Shown one piece after another: positions 33,756 to 42,689 of a stretch of 64,000 nucleotides of DNA. A program made the translations under genes and the position numbers. The first letter of the stretch is position 1. Each line of letters opens with the position of its first letter. The stretch comes from Candidatus Zixiibacteriota bacterium. GTDB lineage: Bacteria > Zixibacteria > MSB-5A5 > GN15 > FEB-12. Location: contig DAOSXA010000002.1 of assembly GCA_035380245.1 (NCBI GenBank), positions 930,001 through 994,000 of the forward strand. The letters are read 5' to 3'. The notes under the pieces were generated by a model. It saw nothing but the letters and a program-made list of their open reading frames with translations. It was not told the origin of the DNA and ran no database searches.

Positions 33756-35241
33756 TCCTCTCAACACCAATGGTTCGCCGATGAGAGAAAACTCCCGGGT
33801 GCATAAAGACGGACAGTATATTCCGGTTCAGGCGTACGGTCAGCGCGGGGCAACTCTGATCGAGGTGGTGCTGGTAATAATAATCATGGGAATCCTGGCC
33901 GCCACCATGCTTCAGTCATCGGGCTCAATCGTGGAGACTGCCCGCTATGAAGAGACCAAACAGGAATTGGACCAGATCGCAGTCGCGATAATCGGTAATC
34001 CGTCACTCCGGAACGCCGGAGTCAGAACCGATTTCGGTTATGTCGGCGATGTCGGCGCCCTGCCGCCCAATCTCGCTGCCCTGAAAACGAATCCCGGGAG
34101 CTACACTACCTGGAACGGCCCCTATCTCGATGATGACTTCGCACAAGCAAGCGGCGAGTATGCACAGGATGCCTGGGGAACCGGCTATACATATACCGGC
34201 GGAGTCGAGATCAGATCGACCGGTTCAGGATCGGATATCGTCAAGCGGTTGGCCAACACTACAACCGAGTTACTGAACAATGCGGTTTACGGAAACGTGT
34301 ACGACGCCGACGGCACCATTCCCGGATCGACCTACGCTGATTCCATCACCATACTCCTCAGCTACCCCGACGGCGCCGGAGGAACTGCGGCCGTGTCGAC
34401 CAATCCGGATAACGGAGGTTACTACGAATTCAGCGGTATTCCTATCGGTCTGCATCCGCTTGAAATCGTCCTGGAAACGGAACATGACACTCTTCGACGA
34501 TTCGTGGAAGTGACACCGGGTTCTTCGGCTTACCTCGCTCAGCGTTTGACCGACGATATTTGGTACTCATCGAGTGAAATTCCGGGCTTGATCGGACATT
34601 ATCCACTCGATGACGACACCGGTCAGACAGCTATTGATCTCAGCAGTGCCGGATATGACGCCTATTTGCAAAACGATGCCGCCGGAGCCGGGTGGACATC
34701 GGCCGGGAAAATCAGCGGAGCGTTCGATTTTGACGGCGTCAACGACTACTTCCAGACCACCGTCAATAACACCGACCTGCAAATCGCCTCTGACTACAGC
34801 GCCAGTGTCTGGATCTACGCCGAGGCTTCTCAAGTCACCTGGGCCGCGATATTCTGCAAATGCACGCCCACCGGCAATGACAATCATTGGACCCTGCAAT
34901 GGAACGATGCTTCCGGTACGAGCAAGAAACTCACCGTTTATCATCCCAGTGGCGGGAATTGGAGCAGCACCTGGCAGTTATCGGATGCGGCCGATGCCTG
35001 GCATCATGTAGTAATTACCTATGACGGCTCAGCCGGTGAAGCGATCCTGTATATCGACGGAGCGTTGTACGACCAAACCAGTTCATTGAGTCAGGGACCC
35101 GGAAACGGCGACGGCAAATTCCGAATCGGCTGCGACCGCACCAACTACACTTGGAACGGCAAAATTGACGACCTGCGGATTTACGACCGTGTGCTGTCGG
35201 CTGACGACGTTGTCAGTCTTTACAACATGGGGGTGTTGTAA
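33745..35241 (+). CDS. GspG-like pseudopilin with C-terminal LamG-type domain (gene 3 of 4)
   Basis: ATG at 33745 follows an excellent GGAGGTGAT site inside the end of gene 2 (11-base overlap). The 498-residue protein has an unusually long 35-residue leader cut after G35, giving ATLIE with Glu at +5. The GspG-like head follows (FGYVGDVGALPPN, TWNGPYL, DAWGTGYTYT, IRSTGSGSD), then the shared beta domain (FSGIPIGLHPLEI, about 170-265). A concanavalin/LamG-like lectin domain (about 270-498) has IGHYPLDDDTGQTAIDLS, GAFDFDGVNDYF, WHHVVITYDGSAG and KIDDLRIYDRVLSADDV. This LamG type binds sugars or proteins in secreted bacterial proteins. Confidence 0.88.
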   Translation: MRIDPLNTNGSPMRENSRVHKDGQYIPVQAYGQRGATLIEVVLVIIIMGILAATMLQSSGSIVETARYEETKQELDQIAVAIIGNPSLRNAGVRTDFGYVGDVGALPPNLAALKTNPGSYTTWNGPYLDDDFAQASGEYAQDAWGTGYTYTGGVEIRSTGSGSDIVKRLANTTTELLNNAVYGNVYDADGTIPGSTYADSITILLSYPDGAGGTAAVSTNPDNGGYYEFSGIPIGLHPLEIVLETEHDTLRRFVEVTPGSSAYLAQRLTDDIWYSSSEIPGLIGHYPLDDDTGQTAIDLSSAGYDAYLQNDAAGAGWTSAGKISGAFDFDGVNDYFQTTVNNTDLQIASDYSASVWIYAEASQVTWAAIFCKCTPTGNDNHWTLQWNDASGTSKKLTVYHPSGGNWSSTWQLSDAADAWHHVVITYDGSAGEAILYIDGALYDQTSSLSQGPGNGDGKFRIGCDRTNYTWNGKIDDLRIYDRVLSADDVVSLYNMGVL

Positions 35242-36008
35242 TGAACTTCTGTTTCAACGGGCAAGGCCGACAAACATCCCGCTTCACACAACAAAGCGGT
35301 TTCACCTTGATCGAGACAGTGATCGTCATTGTCATCATCGGTATCATTGCCTCCGTAGCCACGATGCGGATGGAGGAATCACTCGAAACAGCCAAATACG
35401 ATCATACCAAGACTGAAATGGAACAATTGGTGCGAGCTATTGTCGGAAATCCGGAATTGTTTATCGACGGCCATCGCTCTGATTTCGGCTATGTCGGCGA
35501 TGTGGGCGCTCTTCCCCCTAACCTTGACGCCCTGGTATCCAATCCCGGCAGCTATACCACCTGGGACGGGCCTTATGTCTCGGTTGCTGCCGGAGCCGAT
35601 GACTTCAAAACCGACGGCTGGAACGCAACCTACGTTTATACGGGAACTAATCTTCGCTCGACCGGGTCAGGCAGTAATATCGACAAGACCATCGTTGCCA
35701 ATACCGCCTGGTTAACCTCGAACCGGGTTGTCGGTTATGTGGTCGATGCCAATAACAGCTCTCCCGGCAGTCATTTCCAGGATTCCATTTCATTGCGGTT
35801 GTATTATCCCAACGGCAGCGGCGGGATGACCTCCGCGCCCGGCAGTCTGGAAACGGATGGAAGTTTCAGCTTCGCTTCGATTCCGATTGGACAACATCGC
35901 CTGCAGGCTATTCATCTGCCGACCTCGGACACCGTAGAATATCAGATAACGGTCGAACCGGGACGCACTACCCTGCTCAGCCTGACCTTCCCCGCCGACC
36001 TCTGGTAA
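35241..36008 (+). CDS. GspG-like pseudopilin with C-terminal regulatory-like beta domain (gene 4 of 4)
   Basis: The 255-residue protein starts with TAATG coupling to gene 3 and has a 20-residue leader, cut after G20 to give FTLIE and a hydrophobic helix (TVIVIVIIGIIASVATM). The head repeats the family pattern: FGYVGDVGALPPNLDALVSN, TWDGPYV, GWNATYVYTG and LRSTGSGSNI. The C-terminal beta domain carries FASIPIGQHRLQAI and ends FPADLW, close in layout to gene 1. It lacks the aspartate-rich calcium site of classical GspG. It converges on the saccharopine dehydrogenase-like gene with a 5-base gap and no clear terminator. Confidence 0.85.
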   Translation: MNFCFNGQGRQTSRFTQQSGFTLIETVIVIVIIGIIASVATMRMEESLETAKYDHTKTEMEQLVRAIVGNPELFIDGHRSDFGYVGDVGALPPNLDALVSNPGSYTTWDGPYVSVAAGADDFKTDGWNATYVYTGTNLRSTGSGSNIDKTIVANTAWLTSNRVVGYVVDANNSSPGSHFQDSISLRLYYPNGSGGMTSAPGSLETDGSFSFASIPIGQHRLQAIHLPTSDTVEYQITVEPGRTTLLSLTFPADLW

Positions 36009-36013
36009 TCGAA

Positions 36014-37156
36014 TCAGCTTTCCTGAATAACCAGGTTGATTCCGCGCTTTTTGAGCTTGGGGATAAACAGCGACGGGTTGACCACTTTCTCCTGAGGATA
36101 ACATCCCCGCGCCGTAATCTCACCCGACGCCGCCATCTGGGCGATAATCGCCGCCGGGAAAGCCGTGGTACGCATCATCGCCGTCAAAGATTCTTTTGAC
36201 TCCTGGCGGTCGACTATCTCGTAAACGATCTTCTTGGCAGCGCCGTCCTTGATCCCTTCACAGGTCAGACGTACCAGAACCATGTCGAGATCGCCATAAC
36301 TCAGATTGCGGTCCAGAACCGCCTTGAGCACTTCTCGCGGGGCGACTTTTACACCGCCGACCTCGAGTTCCTGCCGCGAGGCAAGCCCTATCTCCAGCAT
36401 TGGCTTGAAAAGACGACAATGTCCGGGATAACGGATGGTTTTATAATCGAGAAAATCGACTTTACCCTGATATGAATCCGGCAAGGTCGAGGTGCCGCCG
36501 GAAGTGTTAAAAGCCTCAAGAGCACCGATACCGTCGAATTCGAGATCTTCAATATCGCTCATAGGATTGACCGTCTTCTTGAAACCGCCTTCAAGGATAA
36601 CACAAGGCTCCCAATACTCGTTGATCAAACCCTCAGCGGAGAAAACCATCTCATAGTTAAGCGGAGGACGCGGAGACTGCGGCAGACCACCGACACGAAT
36701 CTTGATGCTCTTCACTTCATCGCAGCGAGAAACGGCATCAGCCGCCAGCAGCGACATCAGCCCCGGAGCCAGACCACAGTCCGGAATTATAATCACATCG
36801 GCCCGGGCAGCTTCATTGCTCATCTTAAGCTGGCTGTTGACGACATCGTTATTGCCGCCGAGATCGACCAGGTGACAATGGGCGGCAATAGCCGCACGGG
36901 TAAGTCCGGGATTGTATCGGTAAGTGATGCAGGAAACGGCGGCATCGTAAGGTTGCAACAACTCGACGGCAGCGGATTCATCACCGGCATCGAACCGCCC
37001 CGGCTTTCCCTTGCCGTAGCCGTATTTCTGGGCGACTTCGGCTGCCAGGGATTCATCTATATCAAAAACTCCGATTTCGTCGATAGCATCGTTTTGAGCC
37101 AGATCATACACCGCCGCTCGTCCCATCAGACCGGCGCCCAACACCGCAATCTTCAT
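36014..37156 (-). CDS. Saccharopine dehydrogenase-family oxidoreductase
   Basis: The 380-residue protein has an N-terminal dinucleotide-binding fold (KIAVLGAGLMGRAAVYDL, residues 2-19), the HCHLVDLGGNNDVV segment, and DCGLAPGLMSLLAADAV, matching the saccharopine dehydrogenase / lysine-6-dehydrogenase family. A C-terminal substrate domain follows, with GYGDLDMVLVRL-like and RTTAFPAAIIAQM motifs. Enzymes of this type oxidise lysine or related amino acids with NAD(P). The substrate cannot be fixed from sequence, but lysine 6-dehydrogenase-like activity is the best fit. It appears to be a single gene with a short AT-rich leader. Confidence 0.88.
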   Translation of the reverse strand: MKIAVLGAGLMGRAAVYDLAQNDAIDEIGVFDIDESLAAEVAQKYGYGKGKPGRFDAGDESAAVELLQPYDAAVSCITYRYNPGLTRAAIAAHCHLVDLGGNNDVVNSQLKMSNEAARADVIIIPDCGLAPGLMSLLAADAVSRCDEVKSIKIRVGGLPQSPRPPLNYEMVFSAEGLINEYWEPCVILEGGFKKTVNPMSDIEDLEFDGIGALEAFNTSGGTSTLPDSYQGKVDFLDYKTIRYPGHCRLFKPMLEIGLASRQELEVGGVKVAPREVLKAVLDRNLSYGDLDMVLVRLTCEGIKDGAAKKIVYEIVDRQESKESLTAMMRTTAFPAAIIAQMAASGEITARGCYPQEKVVNPSLFIPKLKKRGINLVIQES

Positions 37157-37262
37157 GTCACGTCTCCTTCTGTCTTTGAGGAGCCAATAAGCTCTATCAG
37201 GGGAAAATTGGCAAGAATTAACAGGGGATAATTCGTGTAAACAGCGGATCTGTTTTATCCGC

Positions 37263-39434
37263 CTAGATAAGCTGATTGGCCTTGCGGATCAACCACTCAA
37301 GAGAAAGCGCCCCCACGGCGATCATAAGCATCCAGAACTTGCCCCAAAAAGACAGTTCACGATGCTCATCCACGGCAATCGGGCGGAGATCAAGGGTAGA
37401 CGTTAACTCGTTGAACTGATCGGCCTTGAGATACCTGCCGCCGGTCATACGAGCCAACTCGGCCAGCAACCCGGGACGACCCGAACGATCGAATTCTTCG
37501 AGTGAGAAAGACTCCACCCGAATTTGTCCGGAGACCTGTTTTAGCTGGGCGCTGTCGGTGGTCAGTTCGCCGTTGAAACGGTAGTCACCGGGAGGAAGAT
37601 TGGCAAAACGGCCGGAGAGAATTCCCTCCCCCTCGCCGATCAGATCGGTTTGAAATTTCTCGCCGTTGTCGGTATTGATCAGATCGACAGTTCCACTGAC
37701 ACCGGGCAACGGTCGATACCCGAGGTCATAAGCATAGCCGGTGAATTGCACCGGTTCTCCTCGGGTGAAGACATCGCTTGATGGCTTTATTTGCAGCGGG
37801 GCAAAATCATCGCTAACCGTGAGCCATTCAACCGTACCGGAGAGGAATTTCGTATAAGGAGACTCATTCGGGTCAACGATTCGGGCCGAGAATCCCCACG
37901 GCCAGAAGGGAGTAGCGGCGGCGGCCAGTAGTTTACCGGCGCCGATACGTCGGAAGCCCAACACCGGAACTTCCCCGCGTCCAATCATTGGATTGACGGT
38001 CGTAGCCAGCAACACCGCCTGGCTTTGGACCGTGTCGCAAAAAACCAGGCGATCAAACGGTTGCAAATCGGCCCAGGCCTGCCGCACAGCCGCCTGTTCG
38101 TCGGCCAGCCGCACGACCGGGTGGAAAAGGTTGTCTTCGGTCGGCTGGGCATTGAACGACCGCGTGATCGGAGTGCGAACGGCGGTCGAGAAAAACGGCA
38201 AGAGGTCTTCCATCCATGGCTGAACTCTCCCATTGGCAAAATGCGGTCCCATAATCAACCACACCGCACCGCCACGATCGGACAGATAAGACTTGATTAT
38301 ACCGGCGTGAGGAGTCAGACGTGATGGATTCGGGTCATACAGGATCACCAGATCATAACGATTCAACTCGGTAATCCGGGTCGGGAAACTTCCGGCTAAA
38401 TTCCCTGCCGGGGATCCTGTAACACGAAAATCAACTTCGTACTTCTCGGAACGATCGAGGAATCGTTTCAGGAATCCGACTTCATAATCGGGTGACTCGG
38501 CTATCAGGAGAACCGACATGCGACTCTTGAGCACCTTGACGGCATAGGTGCGATTGTTATTGTCGGAAGTACGCTCACCGTCAACCGGCACGATTCGCAC
38601 CTGCAACATCTTCTGGCCGGGATCGGACGGGGTGTAGTCCAGTCGCACCTCCCCGAAGCCGTCCTCGACCGAGAGCGGAATCCGCTTCGTGGTAAGTGCT
38701 TTACCATTGTCAACCAATTCAACGGCAGCGGTCTGGTTGTGGGCGCCGTGCCATTTTAAGCGCGTTTTCAGCTCGGTGGGTTTGTCCGCGAACAGCACCG
38801 GATTGAATGAGACCTCATCAAGAGATATATCGAAATCCTGAGCGGCGGCGGCCATGTCAATCGTTGTCAAGGGGATTTCCGAAGAGGCCAGAGCCGCCTG
38901 GGGACGTTGACCGAAATTACTGTTGCCGTCGGTGAAAACCAACCGGCAGTCGGGCGGTTCGGCTAGTTCGACCGTCTGCAATCGCGCCAGAGCATCACCA
39001 AGAGCGGTTTTTTCCGGGTCGATTTCATCTGCCTGATCGCTCAATCCACCGCCGAAATAGAAAACTCTCAGCTTTGCTCGATCTTCAATATCGGACATCA
39101 CCGGCGAAGATAACAACGAATCTACTCGTGCTCGCCGGGTCAGACCGTCTTCAACCGTTTCCATCGAGGCTGAACGATCAAGCAACAGGGTAACACGCGG
39201 CGGACGAGTGTACCTGTCGGTAAAACTCAACACCGGCTGAAGCAGGGTGGCAATCAGGGCGAGTAACGCAATCGAACGCAACACCACCATAACCACTCGA
39301 AGCCAGCCCGGTAGAGGAGGATTGGTACGACGATAGGTCCATATCGCCAGCGCTATCAGCAACGCCAGCACCGGCCATATCAACCATTGATAACCGGAGA
39401 GAAACTCAAGTTGTGGGTCTTCTATTCCGAACAT
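37263..39434 (-). CDS. VWA-domain membrane protein
   Basis: The 723-residue protein has two N-terminal membrane helices (about 16-33 and 45-65), then a von Willebrand A-like domain with the MIDAS start DRSAS at 86-90 and LVFTDGNSNFG. A long beta-rich region follows. Next is a glutamine-amidotransferase-like fold without visible catalytic residues (about 300-520: SVLLIAESPDYEVGFLKRFL, YDLVILYDPNPS, GGAVWLIMGPHF). A final membrane helix is at about 699-716. Such proteins often sit in Bat/MoxR-type clusters, but no MoxR ATPase or DUF58 gene is adjacent. Its function is unknown. Confidence 0.8.
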   Translation of the reverse strand: MFGIEDPQLEFLSGYQWLIWPVLALLIALAIWTYRRTNPPLPGWLRVVMVVLRSIALLALIATLLQPVLSFTDRYTRPPRVTLLLDRSASMETVEDGLTRRARVDSLLSSPVMSDIEDRAKLRVFYFGGGLSDQADEIDPEKTALGDALARLQTVELAEPPDCRLVFTDGNSNFGQRPQAALASSEIPLTTIDMAAAAQDFDISLDEVSFNPVLFADKPTELKTRLKWHGAHNQTAAVELVDNGKALTTKRIPLSVEDGFGEVRLDYTPSDPGQKMLQVRIVPVDGERTSDNNNRTYAVKVLKSRMSVLLIAESPDYEVGFLKRFLDRSEKYEVDFRVTGSPAGNLAGSFPTRITELNRYDLVILYDPNPSRLTPHAGIIKSYLSDRGGAVWLIMGPHFANGRVQPWMEDLLPFFSTAVRTPITRSFNAQPTEDNLFHPVVRLADEQAAVRQAWADLQPFDRLVFCDTVQSQAVLLATTVNPMIGRGEVPVLGFRRIGAGKLLAAAATPFWPWGFSARIVDPNESPYTKFLSGTVEWLTVSDDFAPLQIKPSSDVFTRGEPVQFTGYAYDLGYRPLPGVSGTVDLINTDNGEKFQTDLIGEGEGILSGRFANLPPGDYRFNGELTTDSAQLKQVSGQIRVESFSLEEFDRSGRPGLLAELARMTGGRYLKADQFNELTSTLDLRPIAVDEHRELSFWGKFWMLMIAVGALSLEWLIRKANQLI

Positions 39435-39537
39435 TGTCTCTTTATACGCCCCAGCCCCGGTTTAGACGACTCGACATTGCGGGCAAGATCACTTGAAATA
39501 TCTTGGAGGTAGATGTCGGCTACGCGTCGCAAAGCGA

Positions 39538-40521
39538 TCAGGACGCACGCCGAGTGGTAAACTCAACCATGCTCACCAGGCTGTCCAGATAAGCCGACTT
39601 GTGCAACCGCGAGATAGCATCCAGACCCTGTTGGGCCGTGTCGGCTGCCCGCTTGTAGGCATAGTCAATACCACCGGTATCCGACACGAATTCGTAGACT
39701 CTCTGGAATTTGTCTTCCGTCTCGTCAGCCTTCAATAACGCCAATACCTCCTTGCGGACTTTAGCCTTGGCCTTTTGCAGGGAGTATATCAGAGGTAGTG
39801 TGACTTTGCCGGTCAGGACATCGTTCCCCGGTTCCTTGCCGGTAGTTTCGGCGTCTCCGACATAATCAAGAAGATCGTCGGCGATCTGGAACGCAATTCC
39901 GATTTTCTCGCCAAAGGTAGCCAGACGGTTCCGTTCGCTCTTCTGCTGATTAGTCAATATGGGACCGGCTTCGCAGCTCACGGTAAACAGCGATGCCGTT
40001 TTATCGGCAATGACGGTCAGGTATTCATCCTCTGAAAGGGCATAATTGCCGGTTTCCTCGATCTGACGCAGTTCACCGACTGAAACTCGCTCGGTAGCCA
40101 TCGATATGGCATGCATCAACTCCAACGAGCCGGTTTCGACCATAATACGAAAAGCCTTGGCGAACAAATAATCCCCCATCAGGACCGAGATCAGGTTGGT
40201 CCATTGGGCATTGACTGTCTTAAGTCCCCGGCGCATGTCGGATTCATCGACGACATCATCATGAAGCAGGGTGGCAGTGTGGATCAATTCAATCGCCAGT
40301 GAAGCTTTGACGGAATACTCGGTAAAGCTGTCCGCGGCACGTGAGGAAAGAAACAGAAAAGCGGGTCGGATCCGCTTGCCGCGAGATCGAAGCAAGTGAC
40401 GGGCGATCGATGAGATCAGCGGAGAATCACCACGCAGATAGTCGGCCAATCCACGGTCAAATGCCTCCAGGTCGGCCTTGACCGGCTCGGTATATTCCTG
40501 CATTCTACTCACATCCAACAT
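39538..40521 (-). CDS. Trans-polyprenyl diphosphate synthase
   Basis: The enzyme condenses isopentenyl diphosphate units into a long chain, most likely for the quinone side chain. The 327-residue protein has the first aspartate-rich motif in TLLHDDVVDESDMRRG and the second in FQIADDLLDYVGD, plus GKRIRPAFLFLSSRA near the N-terminus. Length and motifs match octaprenyl/heptaprenyl/solanesyl synthases. Chain length depends on residues just before the first motif (AIELIHTATLLHDD), where no bulky aromatic blocks the pocket, so a long product is expected. It works downstream of IspH and supplies the quinone used by ETF-QO. Confidence 0.93.
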   Translation of the reverse strand: MLDVSRMQEYTEPVKADLEAFDRGLADYLRGDSPLISSIARHLLRSRGKRIRPAFLFLSSRAADSFTEYSVKASLAIELIHTATLLHDDVVDESDMRRGLKTVNAQWTNLISVLMGDYLFAKAFRIMVETGSLELMHAISMATERVSVGELRQIEETGNYALSEDEYLTVIADKTASLFTVSCEAGPILTNQQKSERNRLATFGEKIGIAFQIADDLLDYVGDAETTGKEPGNDVLTGKVTLPLIYSLQKAKAKVRKEVLALLKADETEDKFQRVYEFVSDTGGIDYAYKRAADTAQQGLDAISRLHKSAYLDSLVSMVEFTTRRAS

Positions 40522-40619
40522 GCCAATCTCCTGATCCCGTCCTTACTGACTCCTGGGAGGAAAAAATAGCCGTCCAATAACCGGCTGTCAATGGATTTGT
40601 CCCTAAGGGTTTCCCCGGA

Positions 40620-41459
40620 TTATTGAACTTTCTCTCCCCCGTTCCAAAGAATGCTTTCAATCGCCTTGCGATAGTCCTCTCGCTTCAGATAGTCCCGGCC
40701 GTTGTGACCGCCTTCCAGATCAACCCAGGTCTTCGGCTCAACGGCTCGGTCATACAAAGCACGCCCCATCTCATAGGGAATCACCTCATCGTCCGGTGAA
40801 TGCGTCAACAATTTTGGGCAAGTGACACGGGCAATCTTCTCAATCGAATCGAAACGATATTTCAGAAGCAAACCCACCGGAAGAATCGGGAACATCCTTT
40901 TCCCCATTGCCGCTATAGATGTAAACGATGACTCAACAATCAATCCCCGGCATGGTTTACGTGCCGTAATATCTATTGCCACCGCTCCCCCGAGTGAGCG
41001 TCCGAACAGAACGATCCGGTCAGGCTTGAATCTCTTTTCCGCCTGAAGCCAGTCGTAACAGACATCAACATCACGGTAGAGATTATTTTCCGAAGGCCGG
41101 CCGTCGGATTTACCGTACCCGCGGTAATCGAACATAAGTACGGCAACTCCAAACTCGTGGAGGAACTGCGCCGTCTCCAGGCGATGGGACATGTTGCCAC
41201 CGTTGCCATGACAAAACAGCACCACCGGACTCAGTGAATCCGACTCTATCGGGAAATACCAGGCATGAACGAACGCACCGGTATCGACCGGTATCCGGCA
41301 ATCCTCAAAAACAAGCCCGGCCTGATCCGGTGTCACCTCCAAATCGTGAGTCGGGTAAAACACCATTCGGTCCTGCGCATAATAGAGATACAGGCCGAAG
41401 GCTGCAAAAACTCCCACGATAACTGCAACAACGACCGACAACATCTTCATCCATTTCAT
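40620..41459 (-). CDS. Membrane-anchored alpha/beta hydrolase (Bem46/BAAT-like)
   Basis: The 279-residue protein has one N-terminal membrane anchor (about 6-27) and then an alpha/beta hydrolase fold. Oxyanion region LFCHGNGGNMSHR, nucleophile S155 in LFGRSLGGAVAID, acid in THSPDDEVIP and His in EGGHNGRDY are present, giving a complete catalytic triad. The layout matches Bem46/YfhR-like hydrolases, whose substrates are mostly unknown. It is 21 bases after the EreA/ChaN-like lipoprotein gene, so the two may share a transcript. The active site would face the periplasm if the anchor is N-in, as its few positive residues suggest. Confidence 0.88.
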   Translation of the reverse strand: MKWMKMLSVVVAVIVGVFAAFGLYLYYAQDRMVFYPTHDLEVTPDQAGLVFEDCRIPVDTGAFVHAWYFPIESDSLSPVVLFCHGNGGNMSHRLETAQFLHEFGVAVLMFDYRGYGKSDGRPSENNLYRDVDVCYDWLQAEKRFKPDRIVLFGRSLGGAVAIDITARKPCRGLIVESSFTSIAAMGKRMFPILPVGLLLKYRFDSIEKIARVTCPKLLTHSPDDEVIPYEMGRALYDRAVEPKTWVDLEGGHNGRDYLKREDYRKAIESILWNGGEKVQ

Positions 41460-41480
41460 GACTTGTGACAGCGGCCGGTT

Positions 41481-42635
41481 TTACAACTCACTCAAATTTC
41501 TTTGCTCCCGGTCGAACATCCGCTTCAAATGAAGTACGTATTGCTCAAGGGTTGCATTGCGATAAAAGGGATCGAAAGCCTGGCGGCGAGCTTCGTCGAT
41601 ATTGCTCGAATTGATAAAAGTATCGATAAACGGTGTCACTTCGTACTCCGAGAAGGGACGTTGCCAAATCCAGCCGTCACAGAAGTCGGCCAGTTTGAGG
41701 TTGGCATGACCGGTTCGATAGACGGTATTCCCTGCCGGCAATTGACCAAAGGGAGTGTTTTTGACATCGAATCCGACAGGTCCGGGAGTAACTTCTTCCA
41801 TCACTTCATCGATTGCTCCCGCGACCGGCCGAACCAACGGACCGTTGAAACCCGAGTCATCGTTCCACGGCAGATGTAAAACCACCGTCGCGACGCGTTT
41901 ATCCAGGACATCGTAGAGATAGCGCCCGAAACGACTGTCCTCGACTCGAATGAATTTTCCGTCGGCGTCAACGATAGGGTGCATATATTCACTGAAAGCA
42001 TGATGCATCCCACAGTAAGCCAGCACCTTCCGACCGGCATTGACCTGGTCGAGCACCACCTGCGCCCAGTCCTTTTCGCCACAGCCGCCCCAGACCAAAC
42101 GCCGCAGCGAATCGACCTGCATGTCCTCCGATGTCTTGATATAGCTCAAGTCGGGACTGCATCCAACGCCAAGAATGCGGAAAGGTTCGACATCAGGCGT
42201 TAGAGAACGGTTCAGCGACCAGGCCGCATGGTAGATATCCAGGTATCCCTGAGCCGCCCAGATGGGGCTGTATTGAAATTGAATGAGACGCGCCAGACAC
42301 GGATTCCACTCGGCGGCACTGAGGAGACTGTCAATAAGCGGTTGATCTTCCGCTCGGGCGAATTCGATAGCCAGTACGTTGACACCACGATCGTGAAGCG
42401 CCGGAATCAGATCACCGACCAGTTCTTGATCATGCCTGATGAAATGATACTCACCCAGGATAACGACATCGCAACGATCGTACAGACCGGTTACATATTC
42501 GACCGGGGTAAGATGATTTTCTACGATCCAGGTCTCACACTGCCGGAGGAGTTTCCGTTCGGCTTCGGTATGATTGTCGCCGCAACCGGACCATAGAAAC
42601 AGGAATAATGTCAGGATTAACACGAATGATCTCAC
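41481..42635 (-). CDS. EreA/ChaN-like lipoprotein
   Basis: The 384-residue protein begins with a lipoprotein-like signal (MRSFVLILTLFLFLWSGC, Cys at 18; the Trp at -3 makes the lipobox weak). The core shows VVILGEYHFIRHDQELVGDL and NVLAIEFARAEDQPLID, then AYCGMHHAFSEY. These match the GE.H...E pattern of the EreA/ChaN/TIKI fold, which includes erythromycin esterase-like and haem-binding or protease-like proteins. The His and Glu residues typical of the active site are present. Function cannot be fixed. It follows guaA by 54 bases and precedes the membrane hydrolase. Confidence 0.75.
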   Translation of the reverse strand: MRSFVLILTLFLFLWSGCGDNHTEAERKLLRQCETWIVENHLTPVEYVTGLYDRCDVVILGEYHFIRHDQELVGDLIPALHDRGVNVLAIEFARAEDQPLIDSLLSAAEWNPCLARLIQFQYSPIWAAQGYLDIYHAAWSLNRSLTPDVEPFRILGVGCSPDLSYIKTSEDMQVDSLRRLVWGGCGEKDWAQVVLDQVNAGRKVLAYCGMHHAFSEYMHPIVDADGKFIRVEDSRFGRYLYDVLDKRVATVVLHLPWNDDSGFNGPLVRPVAGAIDEVMEEVTPGPVGFDVKNTPFGQLPAGNTVYRTGHANLKLADFCDGWIWQRPFSEYEVTPFIDTFINSSNIDEARRQAFDPFYRNATLEQYVLHLKRMFDREQRNLSEL

Positions 42636-42689
42636 ACGAACCTCCTTGCCGGGCGGCCGATCAAAATGCTCTGACGAAGCGCTGTCGCT

